A stretch of DNA of 64,000 nt from Caulobacteraceae bacterium (GTDB lineage: Bacteria > Pseudomonadota > Alphaproteobacteria > Caulobacterales > Caulobacteraceae): the NCBI GenBank assembly GCA_028290905.1, contig JAQGIW010000245.1, forward strand, positions 1-64,000. Reading direction: 5' to 3'. The position numbers and the translations under genes were made by a program. Positions 19,906-29,985 of the stretch are shown in pieces (position 1 is the stretch's first letter; each line of letters opens with the position of its first letter). The notes beneath the pieces are model-generated. The model ran no database searches and was not told the origin of the DNA. It was given only the letters and a program-made list of their open reading frames with translations.

Positions 19906-21120
19906 ACGCCGGTCCGATTCAATCGGAGAGGGACCCGCTCGAGCCGCCTTCGCTTGCCGGGCCAGGGCCGCGATCCTTCGTGCGGCGCCGGTCCAGGTGA
20001 AGGGGGTTTCCTCGAGGCGCTTGCGCGCGGCGGCGCCGAGCCGCCGGCGAAGTTCGGCATCTGCGGCGAGCCTGTTCAGCGCCTCCGCCAGGCGGGTGGC
20101 GTCACCGGGGGGAAACAGCAGGGCGTCCGCGCCGTCGGCGAGCACCTCCCTGATGTTCGGCTGGTCGGGCGCGACGATGGGCAGGGAGAACGCCATGTAC
20201 TCGAACAGCTTCAGCGGAGAGGCGTAGGGCGTCGCCGCGGTCTGCAGCGCCACGTCGAAGGCCGACACATAGGCGCTGACCTCCTCGTGGGGGACGCGGC
20301 CGACGAGATGCAGGCGCCCGGCGACGCCAACCGCCTCAGCGCGGCGGGCGAGCGTCTTGCAGCCCGGGCCGTCGCCCACCACCACGAGGTGGGCCGTCCG
20401 CGGCAGCTGCGGGAGGGCTTCCACGGCCATCGCCACGTCGTGCCAGGGCCGCACGAATCCTACAAAGCCAAGCACCAGGTCCTGAGGATCGAGACCGAGG
20501 CGCGTGCGCACCTGGAGCGCGGCGGCGGGGGAGGGACGGCGTGTGGGGTCCGCCCCGTTTGGCGCGACCTCGGTGGGTTTGGCGCCGCGCGTCCGTCGCA
20601 CCTCCTCGGCCAGTGCCCTCGTCACCGGGAGGGCGACATCGGCCCCGCGCCAGAGCGCTGCCTCGCACAGGCGTCCGAGCTCTTTCAGGTTTAGGCGCCC
20701 GGTGGCGCCGCGCTCCTTCACGAGCGGGGCGTTGATCTCCAGCAGCATCGGGAGATTCGCTCGGCGCGCCGCCAGGAGTCCTGCCAACAGGAAAAGGTTG
20801 TAGCGCTCGTAGATGACATCGGGCTCGAATGCGCGGACCGCCAGCCGCAGCCGCAGATAGGCCGGAAGATTGTATACGAGCTCGACGAGCTCATAGAGCG
20901 CCCCGGGCAGGGCGGCGCGGGCGAGCTCTGCCAGGTGCTCGAATCCGCTTCCCTGTCCCGCCTTGCGGGCCGCGCCGTCCCCGTCGGGGCCCACGACCCA
21001 CACCTCGTGGCCCTCGGCGCGAAGGGCTTGAACCACCTCGTTGATGTGGACCCGCATGCCGTCGGAGGCCGCCACCCGGTGATGGTAGAGGATGCGCAAT
21101 GGACAATCTCGCGGGGTCAT
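19813..21120 (-). CDS. Glycosyltransferase family 4 (group 1); last ~30 codons come from a palindromic repeat
   Basis: RILYHHRVAASDGMRVHINEVVQALRAEGHEVWVVGP; SPLKLFEYMAFSLPIVAPDQPNIREVL. Confidence 0.87.
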   Translation of the reverse strand: MTPRDCPLRILYHHRVAASDGMRVHINEVVQALRAEGHEVWVVGPDGDGAARKAGQGSGFEHLAELARAALPGALYELVELVYNLPAYLRLRLAVRAFEPDVIYERYNLFLLAGLLAARRANLPMLLEINAPLVKERGATGRLNLKELGRLCEAALWRGADVALPVTRALAEEVRRTRGAKPTEVAPNGADPTRRPSPAAALQVRTRLGLDPQDLVLGFVGFVRPWHDVAMAVEALPQLPRTAHLVVVGDGPGCKTLARRAEAVGVAGRLHLVGRVPHEEVSAYVSAFDVALQTAATPYASPLKLFEYMAFSLPIVAPDQPNIREVLADGADALLFPPGDATRLAEALNRLAADAELRRRLGAAARKRLEETPFTWTGAARRIAALARQAKAARAGPSPIESDRRLVWRFRNSALFVEAPERISESPATPETLES

Positions 21121-21148
21121 GAGCGGAGTCCGGGGTTGGGTCTGGCGG

Positions 21149-21283
21149 TCAGGCGACCGCCTGGGCGAACTCGGCCTCCAACGCAGCGACCTCAGGGCCC
21201 TGGCTGAGCCACCCAGGGCGGATGACCCGGGCGGTGGCCTCGGCTTCGGCCTCGCCGACTTTCGGCAGGGCGATTGGAATCAT
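21149..21283 (-). pseudogene. Truncated DegT/DnrJ/EryC1 aminotransferase (N-terminal 44 codons only)
   Basis: [44 protein letters not shown] aligns with the start of the intact paralogue at 29986 (MIPITKPLLDDSEADAAAAVVRSGWLSQGAQVAAFEAEFGARVG). Confidence 0.85.
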
Positions 21284-22290
21284 GCCGCGCGTTCCGGAAC
21301 GGACGCCGGGGCCGAGCGACGTTCCGATCGCCACCAAGCCACCAGTTCCGCGAGGCCGCGATCGAGCGGCACGGTAGGCGCATATCCGATGAGCTCGCGC
21401 GCGAGCCTCAGGTCGGCCAGCCGCTTGGGGACTGGATTGACGACCCTTGGGGGCTCGTGGATCGGGACGAGTTCATCGCGGCCCATCGCCTCGGCCAGTC
21501 GCTGGGCCAGCTCCGCAAGGCTCGTCTCGGTTCCGCTGCCCACATTAAGCGCTACGTCGGTGGCCGGCGAGACGGCTGCGAGCAGGTTCGCACGCGCAAT
21601 GTCATCGACGTGCACCATGTCCATGGTCTCCGAGCCGTCTCCGAAGACCACCGGAGCAAGCCCCGCCTCCGCCCGCTCCATCCAGCGGATCAGCACCTCG
21701 GTGTAGCGGCCGTGGATGTCCATCCGCGGGCCGTAAGCGTTGAAGTAGCGCAGGGCCACGTAATTGAGGCCGTACATCTCCTTGAACGCGCGCAGCAGTC
21801 CCTCCCCGAAGGCCTTGGCGGCGCCATACAGGGTGCGGTTGGCGTACGGCGGGTGCGTCTCGTCCGTGGGGAAGGAGGACGCCATCCCGTAGACCGAAGC
21901 GGACGAGGCCATGACCACCTTGCGTACGCCGGCCGCGACACAGAGTTCGAGGAGATCGTAGGTCGCGTCGACCATCACCTGCATGGCGCGCCGGGGTTCG
22001 GCGGCGCACTGCGTGATGCGTAGCGCCGCCAGATGGAAGACCAGGTCGGCGCCCTCCAACTGCGTCCGCACGAGCTCGCTGTTGCAGATATCTCCGCGGA
22101 TCAGGCGAACGCGTCCGGTTGCAAGAGCGGAGGAGAGGTTCTCGGGGCGACCCCGGACCATGTCGTCGATCACCACGATCTCTTCGGCGCCGTGCGCGAT
22201 CAGGCCATCGACGGTGCGGCTGCCGATGAACCCGGCGCCGCCGGTCACCAGAATCTTGGCGCCCGCGATGGCGGTTAGCGATGGAGTCAC
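21280..22290 (-). CDS. NAD-dependent epimerase/dehydratase (UDP-glucose 4-epimerase-like)
   Basis: [61 protein letters not shown]. Confidence 0.9.
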   Translation of the reverse strand: MTPSLTAIAGAKILVTGGAGFIGSRTVDGLIAHGAEEIVVIDDMVRGRPENLSSALATGRVRLIRGDICNSELVRTQLEGADLVFHLAALRITQCAAEPRRAMQVMVDATYDLLELCVAAGVRKVVMASSASVYGMASSFPTDETHPPYANRTLYGAAKAFGEGLLRAFKEMYGLNYVALRYFNAYGPRMDIHGRYTEVLIRWMERAEAGLAPVVFGDGSETMDMVHVDDIARANLLAAVSPATDVALNVGSGTETSLAELAQRLAEAMGRDELVPIHEPPRVVNPVPKRLADLRLARELIGYAPTVPLDRGLAELVAWWRSERRSAPASVPERAA

Positions 22291-22979
22291 GTGGCGGCTC
22301 CCTCATTGGCCGCGGTCTGGACCCGCTTGGAGATGACCCGCGCAGGCGCCCCGGCGGCCTTGGCGTAGGCCGGCACGTCGCGCGTCACGACAGCGCCGGC
22401 GCCCACGATCGCTCCTTTCCCGACGGTGACCCCGGGCAGGATCACGGCGTTCACGCCGATGTCGGCCTCGGCCTCTATGGTGGTCGGGGAGATCAGGAGG
22501 TCGGTGGCGACGATCGGGACGCTGATCGGCAGCCCCGTATGCATCGAGCCGAGGAGACGCGCCCCTGGCCCCCAGCCCACGTGGTCGCCCAGGACGGTGT
22601 CTCGGACGTCGAGGAAGGACTGGGCGCCTATCCAGACCTTGTTCCCGATGATGCAGCGTCCGTCGTGGCGCCCCTGGATCACGGCCTGTTCGCCGATTGT
22701 GACCCCGTCGCCGATCTCGAAAGTCTCGACGTGCCGCAGCCCGACGCCTGGTGCGACCCGCAGGCCCTCACCGCACCGACGCGCCAGAGCGCGGACGCAG
22801 GTCCGTCGCATCAGACCGTCGATGTAGTCCTCGCCGTAGTTGAAGCGCCGGAACAGCGACATGACCTCGGCCGGCGTGCAGCGCCGCGCGAGGTCCCTCG
22901 CGAACTCCGCCTCGAAGGCCGGATCCGGCTCGACGGCCAGGCGACCGTGGGCGGCCTTCACGAGGCGCGGGCGCCGCAT
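22287..22979 (-). CDS. Hexapeptide-repeat acyltransferase
   Basis: Left-handed beta-helix pattern [15 protein letters not shown]...[33 protein letters not shown]. Confidence 0.87.
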   Translation of the reverse strand: MRRPRLVKAAHGRLAVEPDPAFEAEFARDLARRCTPAEVMSLFRRFNYGEDYIDGLMRRTCVRALARRCGEGLRVAPGVGLRHVETFEIGDGVTIGEQAVIQGRHDGRCIIGNKVWIGAQSFLDVRDTVLGDHVGWGPGARLLGSMHTGLPISVPIVATDLLISPTTIEAEADIGVNAVILPGVTVGKGAIVGAGAVVTRDVPAYAKAAGAPARVISKRVQTAANEGAAT

Positions 22980-24103
22980 CACGCCGCCTCCCCGGCAATA
23001 ATCAGCGGCCCTTGGATCGCCTCCACGAGGCGCTCGCACACCGCGTCGACCTCATCGTCCCCGATCCCCGGGAATATCGGCAGCGACAGGGTCTCGTCGC
23101 AGAAGGCCTCCGCGATCGGGAAGTCGCCCCGCCGGTAGCCTAGGTCCGCGAACGCCGGCTGCAGATGGACGGGGATGGGGTAGTGCACGTTGGTGGCGAT
23201 CTCTGGCGCCAGCCGCCCGCGCACCGCATCCCGGTCGGCCACCCGCACGCCGTAGACGTGGTATACGTGGCGCTCGTCCTCGGCGGGCGCCGGGTGAGCC
23301 ACCCCAAGGCCGGCGAGGAGCCGGTCGTAACGGGCTGCAGCCGCCCGGCGAGCATGGTTCCAGCGCTCAAGGTGCGGCAATTTCACCGACAGGAACGCCG
23401 CCTGCAGCTCATCCATCCGATAGTTGAACCCCTTCTCGGCGTGCAGGTATTTGCGCGACTGTCCCCAGTCCCGCAGACGCCGAAGACGTTCGGCGAAGTC
23501 GCTGCGCTTGGTGACCACCGCGCCCCCTTCGCCACACGCGCCGAGGTTCTTGCCGGGATAGAAGCTGAAGCAGCCGAGGTCGCCGTGCGTCCCGGCCCGC
23601 AGGCCGTCTGCGCGTGCGCCCAGCGCCTGAGCCGCGTCCTCGATCACCACCAGGTTATGAGCCTCTGCGATGTCCATGATGGCGTTCATGTCCGCCATCC
23701 GGCCGTGCAGGTGCACCGGAAGGATCGCGCGGGTCCGTGGCGTGATCGCTGCCTCGATGCGGGCGGGATCAAGGGTCCAGGCGACAGGATCGATATCAAC
23801 AAGGCGCGGGACCGCGCCCACGTACTGGACCGCCGCGATGGTGGCCACGAATGTGGCCGGACTGGTGATCACCTCGTCTCCCGGCGCGACCCCCGCCGCC
23901 AGCAGAGCTAGGTGGAGCGCCGAGGTGCCTGTGTTCACCGCCACGGCGTACGGGCTCCCGCAGAACTTCGCGAGCGAAGCTTCGAAGGCTTCCGTTTCCG
24001 GACCGAGGGTGAACTGCGCTCGGGCGATGACGCGCTGGGCGGCCCGCATCAGCTGCGGCTCCAGCTCCGCCTGCTGCGACTTCAGGTCGAGGAAGGGGAT
24101 CAT
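22979..24103 (-). CDS. DegT/DnrJ/EryC1/StrS aminotransferase (WlbC/WbpE-like)
   Basis: [74 protein letters not shown]. Confidence 0.92.
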   Translation of the reverse strand: MIPFLDLKSQQAELEPQLMRAAQRVIARAQFTLGPETEAFEASLAKFCGSPYAVAVNTGTSALHLALLAAGVAPGDEVITSPATFVATIAAVQYVGAVPRLVDIDPVAWTLDPARIEAAITPRTRAILPVHLHGRMADMNAIMDIAEAHNLVVIEDAAQALGARADGLRAGTHGDLGCFSFYPGKNLGACGEGGAVVTKRSDFAERLRRLRDWGQSRKYLHAEKGFNYRMDELQAAFLSVKLPHLERWNHARRAAAARYDRLLAGLGVAHPAPAEDERHVYHVYGVRVADRDAVRGRLAPEIATNVHYPIPVHLQPAFADLGYRRGDFPIAEAFCDETLSLPIFPGIGDDEVDAVCERLVEAIQGPLIIAGEAA

Positions 24104-25134
24104 GAAGCTCTCCGGACCGGGGCGAGCGCGATCGGGTGGCCGCGGAGCGCAATGGATCGGCTCGCCGCCTCCAGCATCTCGACGACCTGAAGGCCGAGAC
24201 GGCCGTCGGTGATCGGCGTAGCCCCGGTGGCGATGCAATCTGAGAAATGCTGGATTTCCGCCAGGAGCGGCTCGGCCGTACTGATCCGGGGCGCCCACAT
24301 GTCGCCGATCCGGTAGCTGACGAGGAGGTCGTAGAGCTCCTCGGGCCCGCCCGCGATGTTCACGCCTCGGTCGTAGACCTTGATCTTCTCGCTTGGCTCG
24401 AGATCGTCCCAGACGATCATTTGTCGGCTGCCGCCGACCAGCACCCTGCGCACCTTCACGGGCGCGAGCCAGTTGACGTTGAGGTGCGCCACCGCCCCGT
24501 TCGCAAGGTAGAGCGTCACTTGCCCCATGCTCTCGGGCGCGCCGGCGATATGGCGCGTCGCGTTGGCCGAAATCATGGTGGAAGGGCTGTCCAGCACGTG
24601 CTGGACGATGGAGAGGTCGTGGACCGCCAGGTCCCAGAGGACGTTTACGTCCGACTGGAACAGTCCAAGGTTCACGCGCGTGGAGTCGTAATAGAAGACC
24701 TCGCCCAACTTGTCTCCGGCGATGAGCTCCCGCATCTTCTGCACCGCGCCCGAGTAGATGAAGGTGTGGTCCACGAGCAGGGTCAGCCCGCGGCGATCTG
24801 CGGCCTCGATGAGCCGGCGCGCCTGAGCCGAGGTCTCGGTCATCGGCTTCTCGACCAGCACGTGTCGACCCGACTCCAGTGCCGCCAGGCTGATTTCGAA
24901 ATGGGTCCGCACGGGCGTAGCGACGGCGACGGCGTTCACGTCGGAGCGGACGAGGGCTTCGCGCCAGTCCGACAGCAGGGGAGTCGAGCCGAAGCGGCTC
25001 CGCGCCCGCTCGAGGGCCGCGGCCGAGGGATCGACGATGGCCGCCAGGCGACAACCAGACGTTTCGGCGATGCAGCGAGCGAGGTTGGGACCCCAATAAC
25101 CGTACCCGATGACGGCGATGCCGATCATCTTCAC
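24100..25134 (-). CDS. Gfo/Idh/MocA-family oxidoreductase (WlbA/WbpB-like)
   Basis: IGIAVIGYGYWGPNLARCIAE; HVLVEKPMTETSAQARRLIEAA; ATG overlaps the next stop codon. Confidence 0.9.
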   Translation of the reverse strand: MKMIGIAVIGYGYWGPNLARCIAETSGCRLAAIVDPSAAALERARSRFGSTPLLSDWREALVRSDVNAVAVATPVRTHFEISLAALESGRHVLVEKPMTETSAQARRLIEAADRRGLTLLVDHTFIYSGAVQKMRELIAGDKLGEVFYYDSTRVNLGLFQSDVNVLWDLAVHDLSIVQHVLDSPSTMISANATRHIAGAPESMGQVTLYLANGAVAHLNVNWLAPVKVRRVLVGGSRQMIVWDDLEPSEKIKVYDRGVNIAGGPEELYDLLVSYRIGDMWAPRISTAEPLLAEIQHFSDCIATGATPITDGRLGLQVVEMLEAASRSIALRGHPIALAPVRRAS

Positions 25135-25149
25135 ACTCCTGGCATTTGT

Positions 25150-25647
25150 TCAGCTGGTTTCCACGTGGGCGAGCTGGCTGCGCGCGTCGCCGCGAAACCG
25201 CGCGGGAACGCCGGCGACGATCGCGCGGGGCGCGACGTTCGAGGTCACCACGGCGCCGGCGCCCACGAGGGCGCCCGGCCCGATGGTGAGCCCCGCCAGG
25301 ATCGTGGCGTTGGATCCGATGGAGGCGCCGCGCATGACCCGGGTGGGTGTGAGCGTCCAGTCGCCGGGGCCCTGGACCTGCCCGCGTTCGTTCGCGGCGC
25401 GCGGGTAAAGATCGTTGGTGAACATCACCCCGTGGCCGATGAATACCTCGTCCTCGATCTCGACGCCTTCGCAGACGAAGCTGTGCGAGGAGATCTTGCA
25501 GCGCCGACCGATGACGGCGTTCGCCTGCACCTCCACGAAAGCCCCGATACGCGTGCCGTCGCCGATCTGGCAGCCGTAAAGATTGACCAGTTCAGGGTGA
25601 AGGATGGTCACGTCGCGTCCGAGCCGGACGTTCGAGGCGACTGGCAT
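25150..25647 (-). CDS. Hexapeptide N-acetyltransferase (WlbB/WbpD-like)
   Basis: VTILHPELVNLYGCQIGDGTRIGAFVEVQANAVIGRRCKISSHSFVCEGVEIEDEVFIGHGVMFTNDLYPRA. Confidence 0.88.
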   Translation of the reverse strand: MPVASNVRLGRDVTILHPELVNLYGCQIGDGTRIGAFVEVQANAVIGRRCKISSHSFVCEGVEIEDEVFIGHGVMFTNDLYPRAANERGQVQGPGDWTLTPTRVMRGASIGSNATILAGLTIGPGALVGAGAVVTSNVAPRAIVAGVPARFRGDARSQLAHVETS

Positions 25648-25891
25648 CGTGATTCCCCGTGCAACCTTGGGCGCTCGGCCGCCCGTTCGACCAAAGGTCC
25701 GCCGCCTGGCCAGCGCCAACCATGTCGTTTGATGCACTTGGTGTTCGCCCGCCGGGCGGCCGCTCGGGCCAAGCGGGCCTTTGGCGGCGTCGAATGATAG
25801 GGCGGGTGCGAGGCGGTCCTGCTTCTGTGGCGTTTCGTGGAACTACACGCGGAGCGAGGCGGATCTCGAAGTGTTCGCAGCAGATGATGCG

Positions 25892-25930
25892 GCGCACAGG
25901 TCGCCGTCGCTCTCGCGGCGACCTGTGCGC
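25892..25930. repeat. Perfect 15-bp-stem hairpin
   Basis: gcgcacaggtcgccg-tcgctctcg-cggcgacctgtgcgc. Confidence 0.9.
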
Positions 25931-25959
25931 GAGTCCGAAGGCGCTCCAGGCGCCATCGA

Positions 25960-26027
25960 AGGGTCGGCCGCGCCCCGGGTTTCCGTGATCGTGCCGGCGT
26001 ACGGACTGGCGCAGGCGCCCCGCGGCG
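25960..26027 (+). pseudogene. Glycosyltransferase family 2 N-terminal fragment
   Basis: APRVSVIVPAYGLAQAPRGG in frame 2, then similarity stops abruptly. Confidence 0.5.
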
Positions 26028-26150
26028 GACCTCGCAATCAATCAGGCGCTGGGGGTGTCATCTTGTTCCACCGGCGACGTCGATCAGAACGGCGTATGCA
26101 ACGTGATCGACGTCCAGCGGGTGATCAACGTCGCTCTTGGGCTGGGTTGC
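26028..26150 (+). pseudogene. Dockerin-type-I-like C-terminal fragment
   Basis: DLAINQALGVSSCSTGDVDQNGVCNVIDVQRVINVALGLGC: end of one repeat plus a complete second EF-hand-like repeat. Confidence 0.65.
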
Positions 26151-26173
26151 AGAATCGGTCTTCCCATCGGGGG

Positions 26174-27274
26174 TCACGATGGAAATCGCGCCACTCTGCT
26201 TCTGAGGTCAACCCCTGCTTTGCCGCACGACAGGAGAAGCCATTTTGTCCAGACTTTTGGCATCCAGAAGTATTCGCGCAAGCCCTTCAGGTAAAACTGC
26301 CGGGCTTTTGCGAACTCATTCCGGCCGTAGTACCGGTCGGCGATCCCGCTGTACACACGGGCACGGACCCAGGATCTCTCCTTCGGATTCGGAGTATGTT
26401 CGTTAAGGGACTTTTCAAACTGCTCCGGCGCCAGCAGCGAGTATGAGTCGGCAGCCTTATATTGTTTTCCCGTCAGGGCATGTGCGTATTCGTTGGCGAT
26501 AGCCCGCAAACACTCTTTCGTGAGTTCGGCTGAGCCGCTCTCTTCCACCATCTTCTTCAGGATCCAGGGAATCCGGATGTCGTCGGAATAGCAGGCGTCC
26601 AGGTTCCCCTGCATGAGTTTATTCGTCATGCTGGAATCGTGACGCCGGTAGCACACCAGCGACTCCGCCAGGTACGCCACATCAAAACGGAGCGCAAATG
26701 CGCACCATAGGTACCAATCGCCTCCCCAGGGCAAATCCAACGGGAACAAGCCCACTTTGTCGTAGCATTCCCTGCGGACTATCCCGGAAGCAGCAACAAT
26801 CGTGTTGGCATGGACCAGCTTAGCTAGCAATCGTCGCCCAGGCATGATCCAGTCTCGATCGCCGTGGACCGAGTAACCCAAGACCTCCGTCTCCTGCCCC
26901 TCGTACAGACCGACGGCGGAACAAAACGCATACCCTACTTTTGGGTTCTTGTCCAGAATTTGCACATATCGTTCCAGCGCGTAAGGCCTGCGCAAACAGT
27001 CATCGGCGGAAATTAACCAGATGTACTTCCCGCGTGCCAAACTAATACCCTTATTATAGTTGCGCAAATGCTTCAAGTTGACTTCATTTCGAATGTACTG
27101 AACTCTCGTATCCCGGAACGATGCTGCGACTTCCGATGTATTATCGGGAGAACAGTCGTCCAAGATCAGAATTTCGAAATCCGTGTACGTTTGGTTCAGA
27201 ATTGATTCGATGCATTCTTTCAACAAATGCGCGAGTCGATAGCAGGGAACAACAAAACTGACTTTCGGATTCAT
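26174..27274 (-). CDS. Glycosyltransferase family 2
   Basis: KVSFVVPCYRLAHLLKECIESILNQTYTDFEILILDDCSPDNTSEVA; lower GC than neighbours; ORF open upstream to 27427. Confidence 0.88.
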   Translation of the reverse strand: MNPKVSFVVPCYRLAHLLKECIESILNQTYTDFEILILDDCSPDNTSEVAASFRDTRVQYIRNEVNLKHLRNYNKGISLARGKYIWLISADDCLRRPYALERYVQILDKNPKVGYAFCSAVGLYEGQETEVLGYSVHGDRDWIMPGRRLLAKLVHANTIVAASGIVRRECYDKVGLFPLDLPWGGDWYLWCAFALRFDVAYLAESLVCYRRHDSSMTNKLMQGNLDACYSDDIRIPWILKKMVEESGSAELTKECLRAIANEYAHALTGKQYKAADSYSLLAPEQFEKSLNEHTPNPKERSWVRARVYSGIADRYYGRNEFAKARQFYLKGLREYFWMPKVWTKWLLLSCGKAGVDLRSRVARFPS

Positions 27275-27454
27275 AGCTATGCCGGCATCTTCTCGCACGA
27301 TTTGTGGGCCACGCCGCGTTGGCGGACGCTCATATCCAGGCTTGGATTCGGGCTCAATAATGTTTTCGTCACTGTCCGACCCGCCTTTCAGACGGGACCC
27401 GAGGATTTCGTTCGATTGTAAAGGCATGTAACTCTGGTCTTCTCCTGGGCCGGA

Positions 27455-28330
27455 TCAGTTGGCCCTCAGTCGTTGAAACTGTTGGATGACGGGATGGAAC
27501 AGTCTGCGCGGACTCGGATCGTACGCCAAGCTTTCCTTCACGCACAGAAAAGCTTTTCGAAAGTTTCTTGTCATGTAAAAATGATTCCTGGCCAAGCCCC
27601 ACATGGTCTCGGCGTAGACTTTGGCGCCCTCCAGATTCCCCGCGTCGGCCAGGCGCTTGTGATGCTTGCGGAGAAGTTGCTCGGTATAGGAAAGCATTGT
27701 TGCCTGATTACCGGTAGTGATGCTACCTTCCCTCCAGCTATATAGGTACAGGGGCTTGGGTACGTAGGTGAAAGATCTGCCACTTTCAATCATCCGGATA
27801 TTGAGATCCCAGTCCTCCCGGTTCTTCATGGACTCGTCGTATAGCCCGACCGCAAGGATGTCCTCACGCCGGAAAAACATTCCCCGGCGGATGAAGTCGT
27901 CCTTGAGAATGCCGTAGAACAGATCTCCGTCCGGCATCTCCGTCCGGTGAATTTCCCGTGAGTTCCCGTTGATTTTGAGAATGTCGGTCACACACCAGCT
28001 CTCACCTGAAGCATCGAGCGTGTCCGACATCATGGACAAGGCGTCTGGGGTGAGCATGTCATCGGCGTCCAGGAAGGCCACATACTTAGCCGTGGAAGCT
28101 CGCGCACCAGTGTTCCTGGCGCCGGGTAGACCGCGGTTTTCCTGGTAGATATATCGGACACGGTTTTCCTGCGAATACCGCCCTAGAACCTCGCGTGTGG
28201 AATCTGTGGAGCCGTCGTCCACCACGATGATGTCGAAATCCTGCATGATTTGTGTGAGGATCGAATCGATCGCGGAACAGATGTACGCCGTGCAGTTAAA
28301 CGACGGAATTACTACACTGATGATCGGCAT
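27455..28330 (-). CDS. Glycosyltransferase family 2
   Basis: ISVVIPSFNCTAYICSAIDSILTQIMQDFDIIVVDDGSTDSTREVL. Confidence 0.9.
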   Translation of the reverse strand: MPIISVVIPSFNCTAYICSAIDSILTQIMQDFDIIVVDDGSTDSTREVLGRYSQENRVRYIYQENRGLPGARNTGARASTAKYVAFLDADDMLTPDALSMMSDTLDASGESWCVTDILKINGNSREIHRTEMPDGDLFYGILKDDFIRRGMFFRREDILAVGLYDESMKNREDWDLNIRMIESGRSFTYVPKPLYLYSWREGSITTGNQATMLSYTEQLLRKHHKRLADAGNLEGAKVYAETMWGLARNHFYMTRNFRKAFLCVKESLAYDPSPRRLFHPVIQQFQRLRAN

Positions 28331-28361
28331 TCGTTATTCCCTACTTGCAATAGTAAGAATG

Positions 28362-29642
28362 CTACGCTCCGCACACCTGCAAGAACTGCTCGGCCTTGCC
28401 GCACCAGTCGGCGGCTGCGGCCCGGGCGAGCCCGCCCTGCCGGAGCCGGGCCCGCAGAGCTCCATCTTCGCGTAGCCGAAGCATGGCGGCCGTGACCGCT
28501 TCGACCGAATGCCCATCGACGATGAGCCCGTTGACGCCGTGCTCGACGGCCTCGACGCTGCCGCCGTCGCGGCCAGCGATGACCGGAACCCCGCAGGCGT
28601 TGGCTTCCAGGAAGACCAGCCCGAACCCCTCGGTGTCGCCATTGGCCAGGGCGCGGTTGGGCATTACGAAGACGTCGCCGAGTGCGTAGTGCGCCGGCAG
28701 CTCCGCATCGGCGACCTCGCCGGCGAATGTGATCCGCTCGGCCAGGCCAACTTCACTGACGAGCGCCTTCAGCTCTGGCTCGAAAGGTCCCTTCCCAACG
28801 ATCAGCAGCCGCGAATCGGGGTGTTTGGCGACCACCTGCTCGAAGGCGCGGATCGTATGGTCCACCCCCTTCTTTTGGATGAGCCGGCAGACGCAGACGA
28901 AGACGAAACAGCCCTTGAGCCCATAGCGCCGCATAAGGTCAGTGCGTCGCGGCTGCGGCCGAAAACGTTGCTGGTCGACGCCATTCAGGATCAGCGTCAA
29001 CTTGCCCGCAGCCTGCGGATCGACGAGGCCTTTCGCGACCTCGACGGAGAAGCGGCTCACCGCCACGACCTCGTTCGCCTGCCGGAGCGCGCGCTGCGCG
29101 CGCCGATGACCCGCGTCCCAAACGTGCTCGGTGGTCATCTCCTCGCCGTGCACATAGGCGACGGTGCGGACCCCTGGCGCCCACCGCAGGAGATAGAGGA
29201 GCCAACCGCCGGCCAGCAATTCACCGACGCAGACCGTCCGGACCCCGTCACCGACGACGAAGCGCAACACGGTTGCAAAGGTCACGATCCGCTGCGCCAC
29301 GTCGGCTGCGAGCCACGCCAGACGTCGCCAGCCGTGCAGCGCAGCCCCGTAGCGCAGCTGGCTGCGCAGCAGGCGGCGGCGCAGGATTCGATAGGGGGCC
29401 GCGCGATCGTAATCGCGCCATCCGGGAAGTTCGCGCCCGTCGACATAGCTGTGGCTGGCCGTCAGCACGATGATCCGGCCCTTCCCCCGCCGCGCGAGGT
29501 TTTCATAAACCACCGACGCGCCGCCGAGGATCGGCGGGAAGTTGCTGGCCACAAGCAGGACGCACGCGGGTCGCGGCGGCGCCTGCAAGGGTCCGGCGCG
29601 TGGCGGGACGATCTGCTCGGTAGTGGGACTTAGGCGGGCCAT
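28362..29642 (-). CDS. Glycosyltransferase family 4 (group 1)
   Basis: ACVLLVASNFPPILGGASVVYENLA; GFGLVFLEANACGVPVIAGRDGGSVEAV. Confidence 0.9.
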   Translation of the reverse strand: MARLSPTTEQIVPPRAGPLQAPPRPACVLLVASNFPPILGGASVVYENLARRGKGRIIVLTASHSYVDGRELPGWRDYDRAAPYRILRRRLLRSQLRYGAALHGWRRLAWLAADVAQRIVTFATVLRFVVGDGVRTVCVGELLAGGWLLYLLRWAPGVRTVAYVHGEEMTTEHVWDAGHRRAQRALRQANEVVAVSRFSVEVAKGLVDPQAAGKLTLILNGVDQQRFRPQPRRTDLMRRYGLKGCFVFVCVCRLIQKKGVDHTIRAFEQVVAKHPDSRLLIVGKGPFEPELKALVSEVGLAERITFAGEVADAELPAHYALGDVFVMPNRALANGDTEGFGLVFLEANACGVPVIAGRDGGSVEAVEHGVNGLIVDGHSVEAVTAAMLRLREDGALRARLRQGGLARAAAADWCGKAEQFLQVCGA

Positions 29643-29985
29643 GGCTGCTCAGCCAACCCACGCCAGCGCAGCCGGCCATATCATTTGCTGGTCGCCATGA
29701 CCGTTGCGGTGGCGCGTCCGCATCCGCCAGCTCGGCTCTGCCGCGGCATTCCAGCTGAACGCGCATCAAAAGACGTAGTCGCCCAACTCGCCCCCGGCAC
29801 AGGAATACATCGAGCTTGTCGATGCTGAGCCGATGGGGAGGCTCGTATTCAATGCCCATTTTTGAGGACGCAAGTCTGCGCTGCGCGTCTTGCTGCATGG
29901 GCAGCGAGACACAGGCCGCCGCAGCTCTTCGCCGCGCGGCGGGCCGAGGGCGGACAGGACCAGACCGGAGCAAAGGGCAGGCAGC

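Noticed and set aside
24247-25797. Plus-strand ORF of 516 aa
   Set aside because: Antisense to the Gfo/Idh and acetyltransferase genes; low-information composition.
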